Assembly (NCBI RefSeq): GCF_033366695.1
Contig: NZ_JAOBTQ010000001.1
Coordinates: 2,356,001-2,420,000, forward strand
Source: Streptomyces sp. SCL15-4
Lineage (GTDB): Bacteria; Actinomycetota; Actinomycetes; Streptomycetales; Streptomycetaceae
DNA length: 64,000 nt
Reading direction: 5' to 3'
Positions 34,682 through 43,972 of this stretch are shown here, one piece after another (positions within the stretch are counted from its first letter, which is position 1; every line of letters starts with the position of its first letter). Position numbers and translations under genes: made by a program. Under the pieces are notes generated by a model that ran no database searches, was not told the DNA's origin, and saw nothing but the letters and a program-made list of their open reading frames with translations.

Positions 34682-36964
34682 TCAGGACGCGGGGGTCTGG
34701 TGCTGGGCGCGGCTCACGTCGTACACGCCTGGTACGTCCCGCATGGCGCGCATGAGGGACGGGAGGCGGGAGGCGTCGGGGAGTTCGAGGGTGTAGGTGT
34801 GGCGCACCCGCTGCTGGCTGGGCGGCTCGACGGTGGCGGAGACGATCTCGGCGCCTTCCAGGGCGATGGCCTCGGTGAGGTCGGCGAGCAGATGGGGGCG
34901 GCCGAACGATTCCGCGACCAGGGTGACCCGGCACTCGGCGGTCTCCCCCCAGCGCACGCCGACCTCGGCGCGCCCCAGGCTCTTCATGTGCGCCACCGCG
35001 GCGCACCCCGCGCGGTGCACGGTCACCACTCCCCCGCGCACCGCGAAGCCGGTGATCTCGTCGGGCGGTACGGGCGTACAGCACCCGGCGAGCCGTACGG
35101 CGGCGCCGGCGCGGTCCGCCAGGACGTCGGCGCGCCGGGAGCGCGGCCCGCCGGCGTCCGCGGGACGCGCGGGCACCGCTCCCGGGCGCGCTCCGGCGGC
35201 GCCGGGACTCGCGCTGTCGCCGTCACGGAACGCGGGGGCGGTGCCATGGGCCTCCGGCTCGGCCGCGCCGTCGTCCGTGTGGGTGCCGCCGCCGGGGTGG
35301 GTGGCCAGCCAGCGCTGGATGGCGATGCGGGCGGCCGGTGTGTGGGCGTGGTCCAGCCATTCGCGGGAGGGCTCGGAGGCGGGGTCCTGGCCCATCAGGA
35401 GCTGGACGGTGTCGCCGTCGCGCAGGACCGTGCTGAGGGTGGCGAGGCGGCCGTTGACCCGGGCGCCGATGCAGGCGTGCGCGTCCTCGCCGTACTGCGC
35501 GTAGGCGGCGTCCACGCAGGTGGCGCCCTCGGGCAGGCCGAGGGTGCCGCCGTCGGGGCGGAAGACGGTGATCTCGCGGTCCTGGGCGAGGTCCTCGCGC
35601 AGGGTGGACCAGAAGGTGTCGGGGTCGGGAGCGGCCCGCTGCCAGTCGAGGAGGCGGGAGAGCCAGCCGGGGCGGGTGGGGTCGACGCGCTCGCCCTCGG
35701 CGGAGGAGGCGTCGTGCGCGGGCGCGTCGGGAGCGGGTGCGTACGGGTTGCCGAGGGCGACGACGCCGGCCTCGGCGACCTTGTGCATCTGGTGGGTGCG
35801 GATGAGGACTTCGACGACCCGGGCGGTGGCGGGGGTCCCGCCGGGCGAGTCGGTCCGGCCCTGGGGAAGGGCGACGGCGGTGTGCAGGGACTGGTAGAGG
35901 TTGAACTTCGGTACGGCGATGAAGTCCTTGAACTCCGAGACCACCGGCGTCATACAGGTGTGCAGTTCGCCGAGGACGGCGTAACAGTCCGCGTCCTCGT
36001 TCACCAGCACCAGCAGGCGGCCGAAGTCCGTACCGCGCAGCCTGCCGCGTTTGCGGGCCACACGGTGGACGGAGACGAAGTGCCGGGGCCGGATGAGCAC
36101 CTCGGCCGGGATGTCGGCCTCGCGCAGCACCCCGCGCACCACCTCGGCGACCTCGGCGAGCGGGTCGCCGGTGCGGGCGGCGTTCTCCGCGATGAGTTCG
36201 CGGGTGCGGGCGTACTCCTCGGGGTGGAGGACGGCGAAGACCAGGTCCTCCAGTTCGGTCTTGAGGGCCTGTACGCCGAGACGTTCGGCGAGCGGGATGA
36301 GGACGTCCCGGGTGACCTTGGCGATCCGCGCCTGCTTCTCGGGGCGCATCACGCCGAGGGTGCGCATGTTGTGCAGGCGGTCGGCGAGTTTGATCGACAT
36401 CACGCGCACGTCGTTGCCGGTGGCGACGAGCATTTTGCGGAAGGTCTCCGGTTCGGCGGCGGCTCCGTAGTCGACCTTCTCCAGTTTCGTGACGCCGTCG
36501 ACCAGATAACGGACCTCCTCGCCGAACTGTTCCCGCACCTGCTCCAGCGTCACCTCGGTGTCCTCGACCGTGTCGTGCAGCAGTGAGGCCGTCAGTGTCG
36601 TGGTCTCGGCGCCGAGTTCGGCGAGGATGAGGGTGACGGCGAGCGGGTGCGTGATGTACGGCTCGCCGCTCTTGCGCGTCTGGCCGCGGTGCGAGGACTC
36701 GGCCAGGACGTAGGCGCGGCGCAGGGGTTCGATGTCGGCGTCGGGGTGGTGGGCGCGGTGCGCCTCCACGACATGGCCGATCGCGTCGGGGAGTTTGTCC
36801 CGGGTGGCGGAGCCGAGCAGCGCGGCGCGGCCGAGCCTGCGCAGGTCGAGCCGGGGCCGGGCCTTTCTGCGCGTCGCCGCGGGTGCCGCGGACGCGGTGA
36901 GCGCCTGCGGCACCGGGGGCACCGCCGGACCAGCGGTCGCGGGGTTCGTGGCCTCCGCACTCAT
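34682..36964 (-). CDS. rshA: RelA/SpoT homologue (RshA-type (p)ppGpp synthetase/hydrolase)
   Basis: 760 residues from ATG 36964 with GGAGG upstream. HD hydrolase domain (about 75-240) has SSHRGQTRKSGEPYITHP, LLHDTVEDT and KLADRLHNMR. Synthetase domain (about 270-420) keeps Arg and Ser of RPRHFVSVHR, the Asp of TDFGRLL, KDFIAVPKFNLYQSLHT and the Glu of VVEVLIRT, but differs from main RelA: the AAHW motif is replaced by VALGNPY. A TGS domain (ITVFRPDGGTLGLPEG) and a C-terminal ACT domain follow, separated by an Ala/Pro-rich insert. By position and sequence it fits the second Streptomyces RSH protein, rshA, rather than the main relA. Confidence 0.88.
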   Translation of the reverse strand: MSAEATNPATAGPAVPPVPQALTASAAPAATRRKARPRLDLRRLGRAALLGSATRDKLPDAIGHVVEAHRAHHPDADIEPLRRAYVLAESSHRGQTRKSGEPYITHPLAVTLILAELGAETTTLTASLLHDTVEDTEVTLEQVREQFGEEVRYLVDGVTKLEKVDYGAAAEPETFRKMLVATGNDVRVMSIKLADRLHNMRTLGVMRPEKQARIAKVTRDVLIPLAERLGVQALKTELEDLVFAVLHPEEYARTRELIAENAARTGDPLAEVAEVVRGVLREADIPAEVLIRPRHFVSVHRVARKRGRLRGTDFGRLLVLVNEDADCYAVLGELHTCMTPVVSEFKDFIAVPKFNLYQSLHTAVALPQGRTDSPGGTPATARVVEVLIRTHQMHKVAEAGVVALGNPYAPAPDAPAHDASSAEGERVDPTRPGWLSRLLDWQRAAPDPDTFWSTLREDLAQDREITVFRPDGGTLGLPEGATCVDAAYAQYGEDAHACIGARVNGRLATLSTVLRDGDTVQLLMGQDPASEPSREWLDHAHTPAARIAIQRWLATHPGGGTHTDDGAAEPEAHGTAPAFRDGDSASPGAAGARPGAVPARPADAGGPRSRRADVLADRAGAAVRLAGCCTPVPPDEITGFAVRGGVVTVHRAGCAAVAHMKSLGRAEVGVRWGETAECRVTLVAESFGRPHLLADLTEAIALEGAEIVSATVEPPSQQRVRHTYTLELPDASRLPSLMRAMRDVPGVYDVSRAQHQTPAS

Positions 36965-37149
36965 GGGCACCTCCGGCTCGTGGACCGGCGGACGGAGCCC
37001 CAGGGCGCACGCGGCTCAGGGTTGGCGACGTTCCCCCGTCCGTGCCGGTGCTTGATGCTACCGAGCCCGCCACCCGTGACCGACCGCCTCCGGCCGAGCG
37101 TGAAACGGATCACCCATTCGAGCGATGGAATCGAGGTTTAGGTTTTCGG

Positions 37150-38019
37150 TCAGCCGGACGACCGGGCGAGCCACTCGGCGTCGATCCCGCCCTCGGCGAC
37201 GATCACGGCGGGGCCGGTCATCTCGATCTCCCCGTCGGGCCGCTCGGTGATGACCAGGCGTCCGCCGGGCACGTCGACGGTGTACGTCGCCGGGGTGCCG
37301 GTGACGGCCGGGTCAATGCCGTCCCGGCGGGCGGCGGCCACGGCGACGGCGCACGCGCCCGTGCCGCACGAGCGGGTCTCGCCGGAGCCGCGCTCGTGCA
37401 CGCGCATGGCGACGTGGCGGGGGCCGCGGTCGACGACGAACTCGACGTTCACGCCGTCCGGGTAGGCGGACGCCGGGCTGACCGGCGGCGCGGTGTGCAG
37501 GTCGCCGGCGTGCGCCAGGTCGGCCACGAAGGCCACCGCGTGCGGGTTGCCCATGTTGACGTTGCGCGCGGGCCAGCTGCGCTCGCCGACGGCCACCGTG
37601 ACGTCCCCTTCGGGCAGGCGGGCGCGGCCCATGCCGACGGTGACGTCACCGTCCTTCGCGATGTGGACGGTCCTCACGCCCGCGCGCGTGGCGATCGCGA
37701 GGTCGCCTTCGGCCACATGCCCGGCGTGCTGAAGATAGCGCGCGAACACACGTACGCCATTGCCGCACATCTCGGCTACCGAGCCGTCGCCGTTGCGGTA
37801 GTCCATGAACCACTCGGCCTCGCCGGCCATCGCCCGGGCCTCGGGGTGGGCCGCCGACCGTACGACGTGCAGCACGCCGTCGCCTCCGATGCCCGCCCGG
37901 CGGTCGCAGAGCGCGGCCACGGCGGCCGGGGACAGGTCGAGGGCGTTCTCCGGGTCCGGGACGATCACGAAGTCGTTCTCGGTGCCGTGACCCTTGAGGA
38001 AGGCGATCCGTGTGCTCAT
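37150..38019 (-). CDS. dapF: Diaminopimelate epimerase
   Basis: 289 residues; converts LL- to meso-diaminopimelate for lysine and peptidoglycan. Streptomyces uses LL-diaminopimelate in its wall but needs the meso form for lysine. Both catalytic cysteines are present: MCGNGVR near 83-89 and RSCGTGACAVA near 217. FLKGHGTENDF at the N-terminus is typical. GAGGA precedes the ATG. 45 bases after the membrane-protein gene, so likely co-transcribed from miaA onward. Confidence 0.97.
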   Translation of the reverse strand: MSTRIAFLKGHGTENDFVIVPDPENALDLSPAAVAALCDRRAGIGGDGVLHVVRSAAHPEARAMAGEAEWFMDYRNGDGSVAEMCGNGVRVFARYLQHAGHVAEGDLAIATRAGVRTVHIAKDGDVTVGMGRARLPEGDVTVAVGERSWPARNVNMGNPHAVAFVADLAHAGDLHTAPPVSPASAYPDGVNVEFVVDRGPRHVAMRVHERGSGETRSCGTGACAVAVAAARRDGIDPAVTGTPATYTVDVPGGRLVITERPDGEIEMTGPAVIVAEGGIDAEWLARSSG

Positions 38020-38063
38020 TCCTCGATCGTACGGGAGCGGACCACGACCGTTTCAGGGGCGCT

Positions 38064-38825
38064 TCAGCGCAGTCGGGCCACTCGCCACACGGCGAGGATC
38101 ACCGCCAGGGCCACCAGCAGGACGTAGCCGAGGACGACCCGCCAGTCCGGGCGGCGGCCCGAGCCGCGCGGCGGCAGGCCCGGCCAGGTGTAGCCGACCC
38201 TGCGGGCGGCCATCATGCCCCAGCCGGCGGCGCAGGAGCAGATCAGCAGGCCGAGCATGGCGATGACCGCGCCGCTGTCGCCGAAGTCGAAGGCGAGCGG
38301 GAAGGCGAACATCAGGGAGCCGACGGCGGCGAGGCTCACGATGGGCGCGAGCTGCCAGATGCGCAGCCGGCGCTGCGGGCGCAGCTCGACCTCGACCTCC
38401 GGTCCGCCCGGGTACATCTCCTCGGGCGCCGGTCCGTCGGCGGTGACGCCGTCCGGGGCCTCGTCGGGGCCGTCGTCGGCGAGCCGGTCGTCGTCCGTCA
38501 GACGATCCGTGACCAAGGAGTCCGGGGCCAAGAGGTCCGGAGCCAGAGAGTCGGAGACCAGGGAGTCGGGGACCAGGGAGTCCGGGGCCAGCGGGTCCGG
38601 GGCCAGGGTGATCTCGGCCGGGCGGTCGTCCGTCGGGCCGTCTTCGTGCGGGCCGCTGCCGTGACGGCCGCCGTCGTGGGAGCCGTTCGGCTGCCAACCG
38701 GTCGGCAGCGGGCCGTCCGTCCGGGAGTGGCGCTCGGCCGGGCGGTCCCCGCCCGGGCCGGGATCGTCACTCTCGGTGGTGACGTGCTCGGTGCTTCGTG
38801 CGGTGTCGCGAGGGCCGGCCTCCAT
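38064..38825 (-). CDS. Membrane protein with N-terminal DSLxP-type repeats
   Basis: 253 residues from ATG 38825 (GGGAGG upstream); GTG 38831 is an alternative. The first about 140 residues are acidic and Gly/Pro-rich. About residues 80-115 carry a five-residue repeat (APDSL, VPDSL, VSDSL, APDLL, APDSL, VTDRL). The C-terminal half has three membrane helices (QLAPIVSLAAVGSLMFAFPL; VIAMLGLLICSCAAGWGMMA; WRVVLGYVLLVALAVILAVW). Conserved neighbour of dapF and miaA in Streptomyces; function unknown. Confidence 0.85.
   Translation of the reverse strand: MEAGPRDTARSTEHVTTESDDPGPGGDRPAERHSRTDGPLPTGWQPNGSHDGGRHGSGPHEDGPTDDRPAEITLAPDPLAPDSLVPDSLVSDSLAPDLLAPDSLVTDRLTDDDRLADDGPDEAPDGVTADGPAPEEMYPGGPEVEVELRPQRRLRIWQLAPIVSLAAVGSLMFAFPLAFDFGDSGAVIAMLGLLICSCAAGWGMMAARRVGYTWPGLPPRGSGRRPDWRVVLGYVLLVALAVILAVWRVARLR
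38509..38610. repeat. Short tandem repeats coding the DSLxP segment
   Basis: About seven imperfect 15-base units of the form GGGGCCAGGGAGTCC or GGGACCAGGGAGTCG lie in tandem and in frame in the membrane-protein gene. Copy-number change would lengthen the acidic linker without shifting the frame. Confidence 0.75.
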
Positions 38826-38932
38826 CGCCACGCGCCCTCCCAACTAGGCTCCACTTGGTCGATCGAAGCTCGATGATGGCACGGCGCCACAGGCCTCGAT
38901 GACCGGCGACGCATCCCGATGCCATGACGTGA

Positions 38933-39871
38933 TCAGGCTGTAACCGGTCGTTCGACCAACGCCAGGGCCTGCTGCGGAAGTTCCCCGCGGTCGGCGGCGG
39001 CCCCACTCAACCAGTGCACCCGGGGATCCCGCCTGAACCACGAATCCTGGCGGCGCGCGAAGCGCTTGGTGGCACGCACGGTCTCGGCGCGTGCTTCCGC
39101 TTCGGTGCACTCCCCGGCCAGCGCCGCGAGGACCTGCTGGTAGCCGAGCGCGCGCGACGCCGTGCGCCCCTCGCGCAGCCCCTGCGCCTCCAGTGCGCGC
39201 ACCTCGTCCACGAGGCCCGCCTCCCACATCCGGTCGACGCGCCGCGCGATGCGCTCGTCCAGTTCCGGGCGGGCGACGTCGACGCCGATCTGGATCGTGT
39301 CGTACACCGAGTCGTGGCCCGGCAGATTCGCGGTGAAGGGCTGGCCGGTGATCTCGATCACCTCCAGTGCCCGGACGATCCGGCGTCCGTTGCTCGGCAG
39401 GATCGCGCGGCCGGCCCCGGGGTCGGCCGCGGCGAGCCGGGCGTGCAGGGCCCCGGGGCCGCGCAGCGCCAGCTCCTCCTCCAGCCGGGCCCGGACCTCC
39501 GGGTCGGTGCCGGGGAACTCCAGGTTGTCGACGGCTCCGCGGACGTACAGGCCGGAGCCGCCGACCAGGACGGGCCAGCGGCCCTCGGCGAGCAGCGCGT
39601 CGATCCGCGCGCGGGCCAGTTTCTGGTACTCGGCGACCGAGGCGGTGGCCGTCACGTCCCAGATGTCCAGCAGGTGGTGCGGGACGCCGCCGCGCTCCTC
39701 GGGTGTCAGCTTGGCGGTACCGATGTCCATCCCCCGGTACAGCTGCATGGAGTCGGCGTTGACGACCTCGCCGCCGAGTTGCCGGGCCAGGAAGACGCCG
39801 AGATCGGACTTGCCGGCCGCGGTGGGTCCTACGACGGCGATGACACGGGGGGCGACGGGTGCGCTGCTCAC
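38933..39871 (-). CDS. miaA: tRNA dimethylallyltransferase
   Basis: 312 residues; adds dimethylallyl to A37 of tRNAs reading UNN codons, the substrate later modified by MiaB, whose gene is 1.6 kb away. P-loop GPTAAGKSDLG (about 15-25), DSMQLYRGMDIGTAKLT, the HHLLDIWDVT loop, GGSGLYVRG and NGRRIVRALEVIE are all typical. GTG start at 39871 with a weak ribosome site. First gene of the run toward hflX. Confidence 0.97.
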   Translation of the reverse strand: MSSAPVAPRVIAVVGPTAAGKSDLGVFLARQLGGEVVNADSMQLYRGMDIGTAKLTPEERGGVPHHLLDIWDVTATASVAEYQKLARARIDALLAEGRWPVLVGGSGLYVRGAVDNLEFPGTDPEVRARLEEELALRGPGALHARLAAADPGAGRAILPSNGRRIVRALEVIEITGQPFTANLPGHDSVYDTIQIGVDVARPELDERIARRVDRMWEAGLVDEVRALEAQGLREGRTASRALGYQQVLAALAGECTEAEARAETVRATKRFARRQDSWFRRDPRVHWLSGAAADRGELPQQALALVERPVTA

Positions 39872-40103
39872 CGCACCAGTCTCGCAAACGTCCAGGCGAG
39901 CCCTCGAACGAGTGACGAGTCACGCGCGGAGGTGATCTCACCGTGTCCGCGCCGGATACGCGGCGTCCGCGGTGGGTAGGCACGGGGTGACGCGGGATTT
40001 CGTCCCCACGAGTACCGTATGGAGTGGATATGGTCGTGTTCACACGGCTTCTCGGCAGGCCGGAGGCGACGGCCGGACGTGCCGGGGCGAGGGAAGGTGG
40101 ACC

Positions 40104-40388
40104 ATGGGTCTGTTGGACAACATGAAGGCCAAGCTGGGCCCGGCCAAGGACAAGGTGTCGGATCTCGCTCGGCAGCACGGGGACAAGGTCCAGCACGGGA
40201 TCGACAAGGCCGCCAAGGCCGTCGACGAGCGGACCAAGGGCAAGTACAGCGACAAGATCCACACGGGTACGGACAAGGCCAAGGAGGCCATGGACCGCCT
40301 CGCGCAGAAGAGCGGCCCCACGGCGACACCGCCGCCTGCGGACCCGACGACCCCGACGCGCCCGGAGGGACCACCGCCGACTTCGTGA
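40104..40388 (+). CDS. Small MT0933-type antitoxin-like protein
   Basis: 94 residues, Lys-rich and helical (GLLDNMKAKLGPAKDKVSDL, GIDKAAKAVDERTKGKYSDKI), then a Pro/Thr-rich tail. This matches the Rv0909/MT0933 family annotated as antitoxins in mycobacteria. The usual partner toxin gene is absent: neighbours are miaA (divergent) and a LigB-like gene (convergent). The family is widespread in Streptomyces as stand-alone genes, so an antitoxin role here is doubtful. GGAAGGTGG lies before the ATG. Confidence 0.85.
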   Translation: MGLLDNMKAKLGPAKDKVSDLARQHGDKVQHGIDKAAKAVDERTKGKYSDKIHTGTDKAKEAMDRLAQKSGPTATPPPADPTTPTRPEGPPPTS

Positions 40389-40463
40389 CCGAGGGGTCGG
40401 GGCGCGCCGGACGCGTACGGGGGCTGCCGGATTCCGGGCGGTGTCCGCGGGCCGCCGCCGGCG

Positions 40464-41177
40464 TCAGGTCCAGGTGGCGACCAGATAGCCCACGCCGTAC
40501 GGCGCGTCCTCGTAGAGCAGCGCGCCGTTGAGGCGGGCGTCCCGCGCCGCGCCGGCGAGGATCTGCCAGGGTGCGCGGCCGGCCGCCTTCAGTTCGCGGG
40601 CGAGGGCGGGGTCCAGCGCGCGCAGGGCCGCCAGGTCCGCCGTGCCGAGTGCCCGGGCGGCCTCCGCGTCGAAGGGCGCCGCCCGTTCGTCCAGGTAACC
40701 GGGCGCCTTGAGGGTGCGGCAGGCGCTGGCGTCCCCCATCACCAGCAGCGCCACGCGGCCTGCCCGGCCGGCCAGTTCCCGGCCGGTCTCGGCGCATCGC
40801 TCGGGCTCCAGCGTGTCGGCGACACCGAGCCCCTCGATCGGGGCGTCGGCCCAGCCGGTCCGCTCCAGCAGCCAGGCGCCGACGGCCAGCGAGGCCGGCA
40901 GTTCGCGCTCCGGTGCGGCGCCGGTGGCGTGGCCCAGGCGTACGTCCACGTCGACCCCGAAGCCGCGGAAGGTGCCCGAGGTGCCCTGCGGGAACGGGCC
41001 GAGGCCGTCCGGACCGGCGGTGCCGACGACCACCAGCAGGTCGGGGCGGGCGGCGGCGAGCACGCCGAGCGCGTCCGAGCAGGCCGCGCGTGCGGCGTCC
41101 AGTTCCGGTGCGGCACCCGCGGCGACCTCGGGCACGAGCAGCGGCGGGCAGGGGCAGACTGCGGCGGCGACAAGCAT
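40464..41177 (-). CDS. LigB-like (class III extradiol dioxygenase fold) protein
   Basis: 237 residues from ATG 41177. MLVAAAVCPCPPLLVPEV at the N-terminus and the LLVVVGTAGPDG and VALLVMGDASACRT segments resemble the LigB/MEMO-type fold. The iron-binding His residues of true dioxygenases are not evident (CPCPPLL where HGPP is usual), so catalysis is doubtful. A conserved actinobacterial neighbour of miaA/miaB. Function unknown. Confidence 0.8.
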   Translation of the reverse strand: MLVAAAVCPCPPLLVPEVAAGAAPELDAARAACSDALGVLAAARPDLLVVVGTAGPDGLGPFPQGTSGTFRGFGVDVDVRLGHATGAAPERELPASLAVGAWLLERTGWADAPIEGLGVADTLEPERCAETGRELAGRAGRVALLVMGDASACRTLKAPGYLDERAAPFDAEAARALGTADLAALRALDPALARELKAAGRAPWQILAGAARDARLNGALLYEDAPYGVGYLVATWT

Positions 41178-41481
41178 GGTCGGCAGGTTAACTCCCCGCG
41201 CGGACCCGTCCGGACCGCGGTCCCAGGTCGGCACGCCGGTCAGCCGTTCCGGGCCGCGCTCCGGCACATCACGCGGATCGACGAGCCGCTCCCGCCGGCC
41301 TCCGCCGTGAACGCGGCCCGGAACGGCACCGTCCGAGGCACCCGCCGCCCCGCCGCCACGGACGCCGACACGCTCGTCCGCCCGCCCGGATGCTCGCAGC
41401 CGCGACGGAACCCGCACGCTCGTACGAGGCTCCTTCCCGGACCCTCGTACGAGCCCCGCGCCCCGGTCCGCCGGCAGGCCG
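41178..41481. other. Gap between miaB and LigB-like gene
   Basis: 304 bases on the leading side of the LigB-like gene. Apart from the nested inverted repeat at 41416-41452, nothing recognisable; codon-like bias is lost, so no gene is proposed. Confidence 0.4.
41416..41452. terminator. Nested inverted repeat, probable miaB terminator
   Basis: GCTCGTACGAGG (41416-41427) and CCTCGTACGAGC (41441-41452) form a perfect 12-bp stem with a 13-base loop, 30 bases after the miaB stop. Each arm contains the 10-bp palindrome CTCGTACGAG, so two small sites 25 bp apart could also bind a protein. Confidence 0.65.
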
Positions 41482-43011
41482 TCAGTCGCAGCCGCAGCCG
41501 CTTCCCGCGGCCACCGGCAGCGGTTCCGGCACACCGATCTTCGGCAGGCCCAGCATCACGCCCGCCGGCTTGGCGGCCTCCGCCGCGTTGCGCTTCTCCC
41601 AGGCGTCGCCCGCGCGCGTGCGGCGCACGGCGAGGGCGGGACCCTCGGCGAGGAGGTGGTGCGGAGCGGCGTACGTGACCTCGACGGTGACGACGTCGCC
41701 GGGACGGACCTCCTGGTCGGGCTTGGTGAAGTGGACCAGGCGGTTGTCGGGGGCGCGGCCGGAGAGGCGGTGGGTGGCACCGTCCTTGCGGCCCTCGCCC
41801 TCGGCGACCATCAGCTCCAGCGTGCGGCCGACCTGCTTCTTGTTCTCCTCCCAGGAGATCTCCTCCTGGAGGGCCACCAGCCGTTCGTAGCGCGCCTGGA
41901 CGACCTCCTTGGGGATCTGGCCGTCCATGGTCGCGGCGGGAGTGCCGGGGCGCTTGGAGTACTGGAAGGTGAAGGCCTGGGCGAAGCGGGCCTCGCGGAC
42001 GACGTGCAGCGTCTGCTCGAAGTCCTCCTCGGTCTCGCCGGGGAAGCCCACGATGATGTCGGTGGTGATCGCCGCGTGCGGGATCGCGGCCCGCACCTTC
42101 TCGATGATCCCCAGGTACCGCTCCTGGCGGTAGGAGCGGCGCATCGCCTTCAGGACCGTGTCCGAGCCCGACTGGAGCGGCATGTGCAGCTGGGGCATGA
42201 CGTTCGGGGTCTCGGCCATGGCCGCGATCACGTCGTCCGTGAAGTCGCGCGGGTGCGGGGAGGTGAAGCGGACCCGCTCCAGGCCCTCGATCTTCCCGCA
42301 GGCGCGCAGCAGCTTGCTGAAGGCCTCGCGGTCGCCGATGTCGGAGCCGTAGGCGTTGACGTTCTGGCCGAGCAGAGTGATCTCCGAGACGCCCTCGCCG
42401 ACCAGGGTCTCGATCTCGGCGAGGATGTCGCCCGGGCGGCGGTCCTTCTCCTTGCCGCGCAGCGCCGGGACGATACAGAAGGTGCAGGTGTTGTTGCAGC
42501 CGACGGAGATCGACACCCAGGCCGCGTACGCGCTCTCGCGGCGGGTGGGCAGCGTGGAGGGGAAAGTCTCCAGGGACTCGGCGATCTCCACCTGCGCCTC
42601 CTCCTGGACGCGGGCGCGCTCCAGCAGGACGGGCAGCTTGCCGATGTTGTGCGTGCCGAAGACGACGTCCACCCAGGGCGCCTTCTTCACGATGGTGTCG
42701 CGGTCCTTCTGCGCGAGGCAGCCGCCGACCGCGATCTGCATGCCCGGACGCGAGGTCTTCTTCGGCGCGAGCCGGCCGAGGTTGCCGTAGAGCCGGTTGT
42801 CGGCGTTCTCCCGGACCGCGCAGGTGTTGAAGACGACGACGTCCGCGTCCCCGTCCGACCCTTCGGGGGCACGTACGTATCCGGCCTCTTCGAGCAGCCC
42901 GGCCAATCGCTCCGAATCGTGGACGTTCATCTGGCACCCGTAGGTGCGGATCTCGTAACTCTTGGGGGCGGGAACGTCCACTGCCGGGCTCCGGTCGCTG
43001 CTGCTGGTCAT
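41482..43011 (-). CDS. miaB: tRNA-2-methylthio-N6-dimethylallyladenosine synthase
   Basis: 509 residues from ATG 43011. A radical-SAM methylthiotransferase acting on the MiaA product at A37. N-terminal UPF0004 domain with three cluster cysteines (TYGCQMN, NTCAVRE, VGGCLAQ); the radical-SAM CxxxCxxC is in GCNNTCTFC; a TRAM domain lies near 400-465. The tail is CGCD-terminated and Ala/Pro-rich. Typical length. Transcribed toward the LigB-like gene. Confidence 0.96.
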   Translation of the reverse strand: MTSSSDRSPAVDVPAPKSYEIRTYGCQMNVHDSERLAGLLEEAGYVRAPEGSDGDADVVVFNTCAVRENADNRLYGNLGRLAPKKTSRPGMQIAVGGCLAQKDRDTIVKKAPWVDVVFGTHNIGKLPVLLERARVQEEAQVEIAESLETFPSTLPTRRESAYAAWVSISVGCNNTCTFCIVPALRGKEKDRRPGDILAEIETLVGEGVSEITLLGQNVNAYGSDIGDREAFSKLLRACGKIEGLERVRFTSPHPRDFTDDVIAAMAETPNVMPQLHMPLQSGSDTVLKAMRRSYRQERYLGIIEKVRAAIPHAAITTDIIVGFPGETEEDFEQTLHVVREARFAQAFTFQYSKRPGTPAATMDGQIPKEVVQARYERLVALQEEISWEENKKQVGRTLELMVAEGEGRKDGATHRLSGRAPDNRLVHFTKPDQEVRPGDVVTVEVTYAAPHHLLAEGPALAVRRTRAGDAWEKRNAAEAAKPAGVMLGLPKIGVPEPLPVAAGSGCGCD

Positions 43012-43450
43012 GCGTTCCAGGGTAGGCGGTCCGCGGAGACCGGTGTCCCGGAGTTCCCAGGTGGCACGGCCGCCCGGCGCGGCGGTCAGGGACGACGGCA
43101 CCCCCGTCCCGGAGCCCTGTGACGGCAGTCACAGAGGTTTATCCGTGTGGTGTTCGCGAAGGGCTCGTGGGGCAGGAGAGGTTTTCCGCCAAAGGGCGTC
43201 CGAAAGCCCGGACGGGCGTGTGCAAAAGGGCGGACGACCTGCTTAGGTGGGTCGGCAGCTTGCCCCCGGGACACGGTCGTCTCCGTAGCGGCAAAGCCTT
43301 CCGGGGTCACACCGGGCCACTTCACCGACGAGGAGGTCTTCGAGCGAGTGAGACGCCACAGCGAGTCCGCCGTCGCCCCCGGCGCTTCCGGGACGGGGAG
43401 CCGCCGCGGCCCTTCCGGCCGGTGAGAACAGCGAACGGGGGTGACGACAG
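43012..43450. other. Long divergent region upstream of miaB and the ImmA/IrrE-type gene
   Basis: 439 bases. The miaB promoter should lie near 43012-43140. A weak plus-strand promoter candidate is TGTGCA, 19 bases, TAGGTG (43219-43249). The last part carries a possible XRE relic (next entry) and a GC-rich stem near 43395-43420. No riboswitch recognised. Confidence 0.4.
43267..43425 (+). pseudogene. Possible remnant of an XRE-type regulator gene
   Basis: One plus-strand frame ending at 43425 has about 84% G/C at third positions over its last 51 codons and encodes SGVTPGHFTDEEVFERVRRH, which resembles the end of XRE regulators (GVxxxYFxDDEVxERV) found upstream of ImmA/IrrE-type genes in Streptomyces. 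No helix-turn-helix is present and no good start was found. It is either a relic or a short peptide gene. Tentative. Confidence 0.3.
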
Positions 43451-43972
43451 GTGAGGAGAACGAGCGAGCACACGGCCCTGCAGCGCCGGTGTGCCGCGAT
43501 TCTGCGTGATCTCGGGGTGGATCGGTCGCTCACCCTGGAGGCGCTCCGCGCGCGGGTGGAGGAACTGAGAGGCCGTCCGCTCGTGCTCCGGGAGCTGCCC
43601 GAAGCGGCGGCGGCCACCGGGGCCTGCGGACTGTGGCTGGGCACCGAGGACGCCGACTACGTGTTCTACGAGACCAGGACGGCTCCCCTGCACCAGGAGC
43701 ACATCATCCTGCACGAGATCGGCCATGTGCTGTGTGATCACCACCGCAGCTTCACGGACGACGGCGCACGGCCCGCCGGCCGGCTCCTGGACGCTCCCAC
43801 ACCCCGTCTCGTCAGGCGGCTGATGGCCAGAACCAGTTACACGACCGTTGAGGAACAAGAAGCCGAGATGATCGCCAGCCTGATCCAGAGCGCCGGGAAG
43901 ACCGGGCGGGTGGCCGGTCCTCTGGGACGCCTCGGCGCGTTCCTGGGAGTGACCGCCGATGACGGTGAGTGA
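43451..43972 (+). CDS. ImmA/IrrE-type metallopeptidase domain protein
   Basis: 173 residues from GTG 43451. Zinc motif HEIGH at about 98-102 in HIILHEIGHVLCDHHRSF, with a later Glu in TTVEEQEAEMIASLI. The N-terminal half is a small helical region (RRCAAILRDLGVDRSLTLEALRARVEEL). Such proteins cleave repressors or act as toxin-like partners of XRE proteins. It overlaps the next gene by 14 bases, showing translational coupling with a membrane protein. Soluble, cytoplasmic. Confidence 0.88.
   Translation: MRRTSEHTALQRRCAAILRDLGVDRSLTLEALRARVEELRGRPLVLRELPEAAAATGACGLWLGTEDADYVFYETRTAPLHQEHIILHEIGHVLCDHHRSFTDDGARPAGRLLDAPTPRLVRRLMARTSYTTVEEQEAEMIASLIQSAGKTGRVAGPLGRLGAFLGVTADDGE

Noticed and set aside
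34189..34755. Open frame reading across the tandem repeats upstream of the M1 peptidase
   Set aside because: Repeat period of 34-37 bases shifts frame between copies, and the frame enters the opposite gene.
43102..43450. c-di-AMP (ydaO-type) riboswitch in the long leader of the ImmA/IrrE-type gene
   Set aside because: Core conserved motifs could not be found; only generic GC-rich stems are present.
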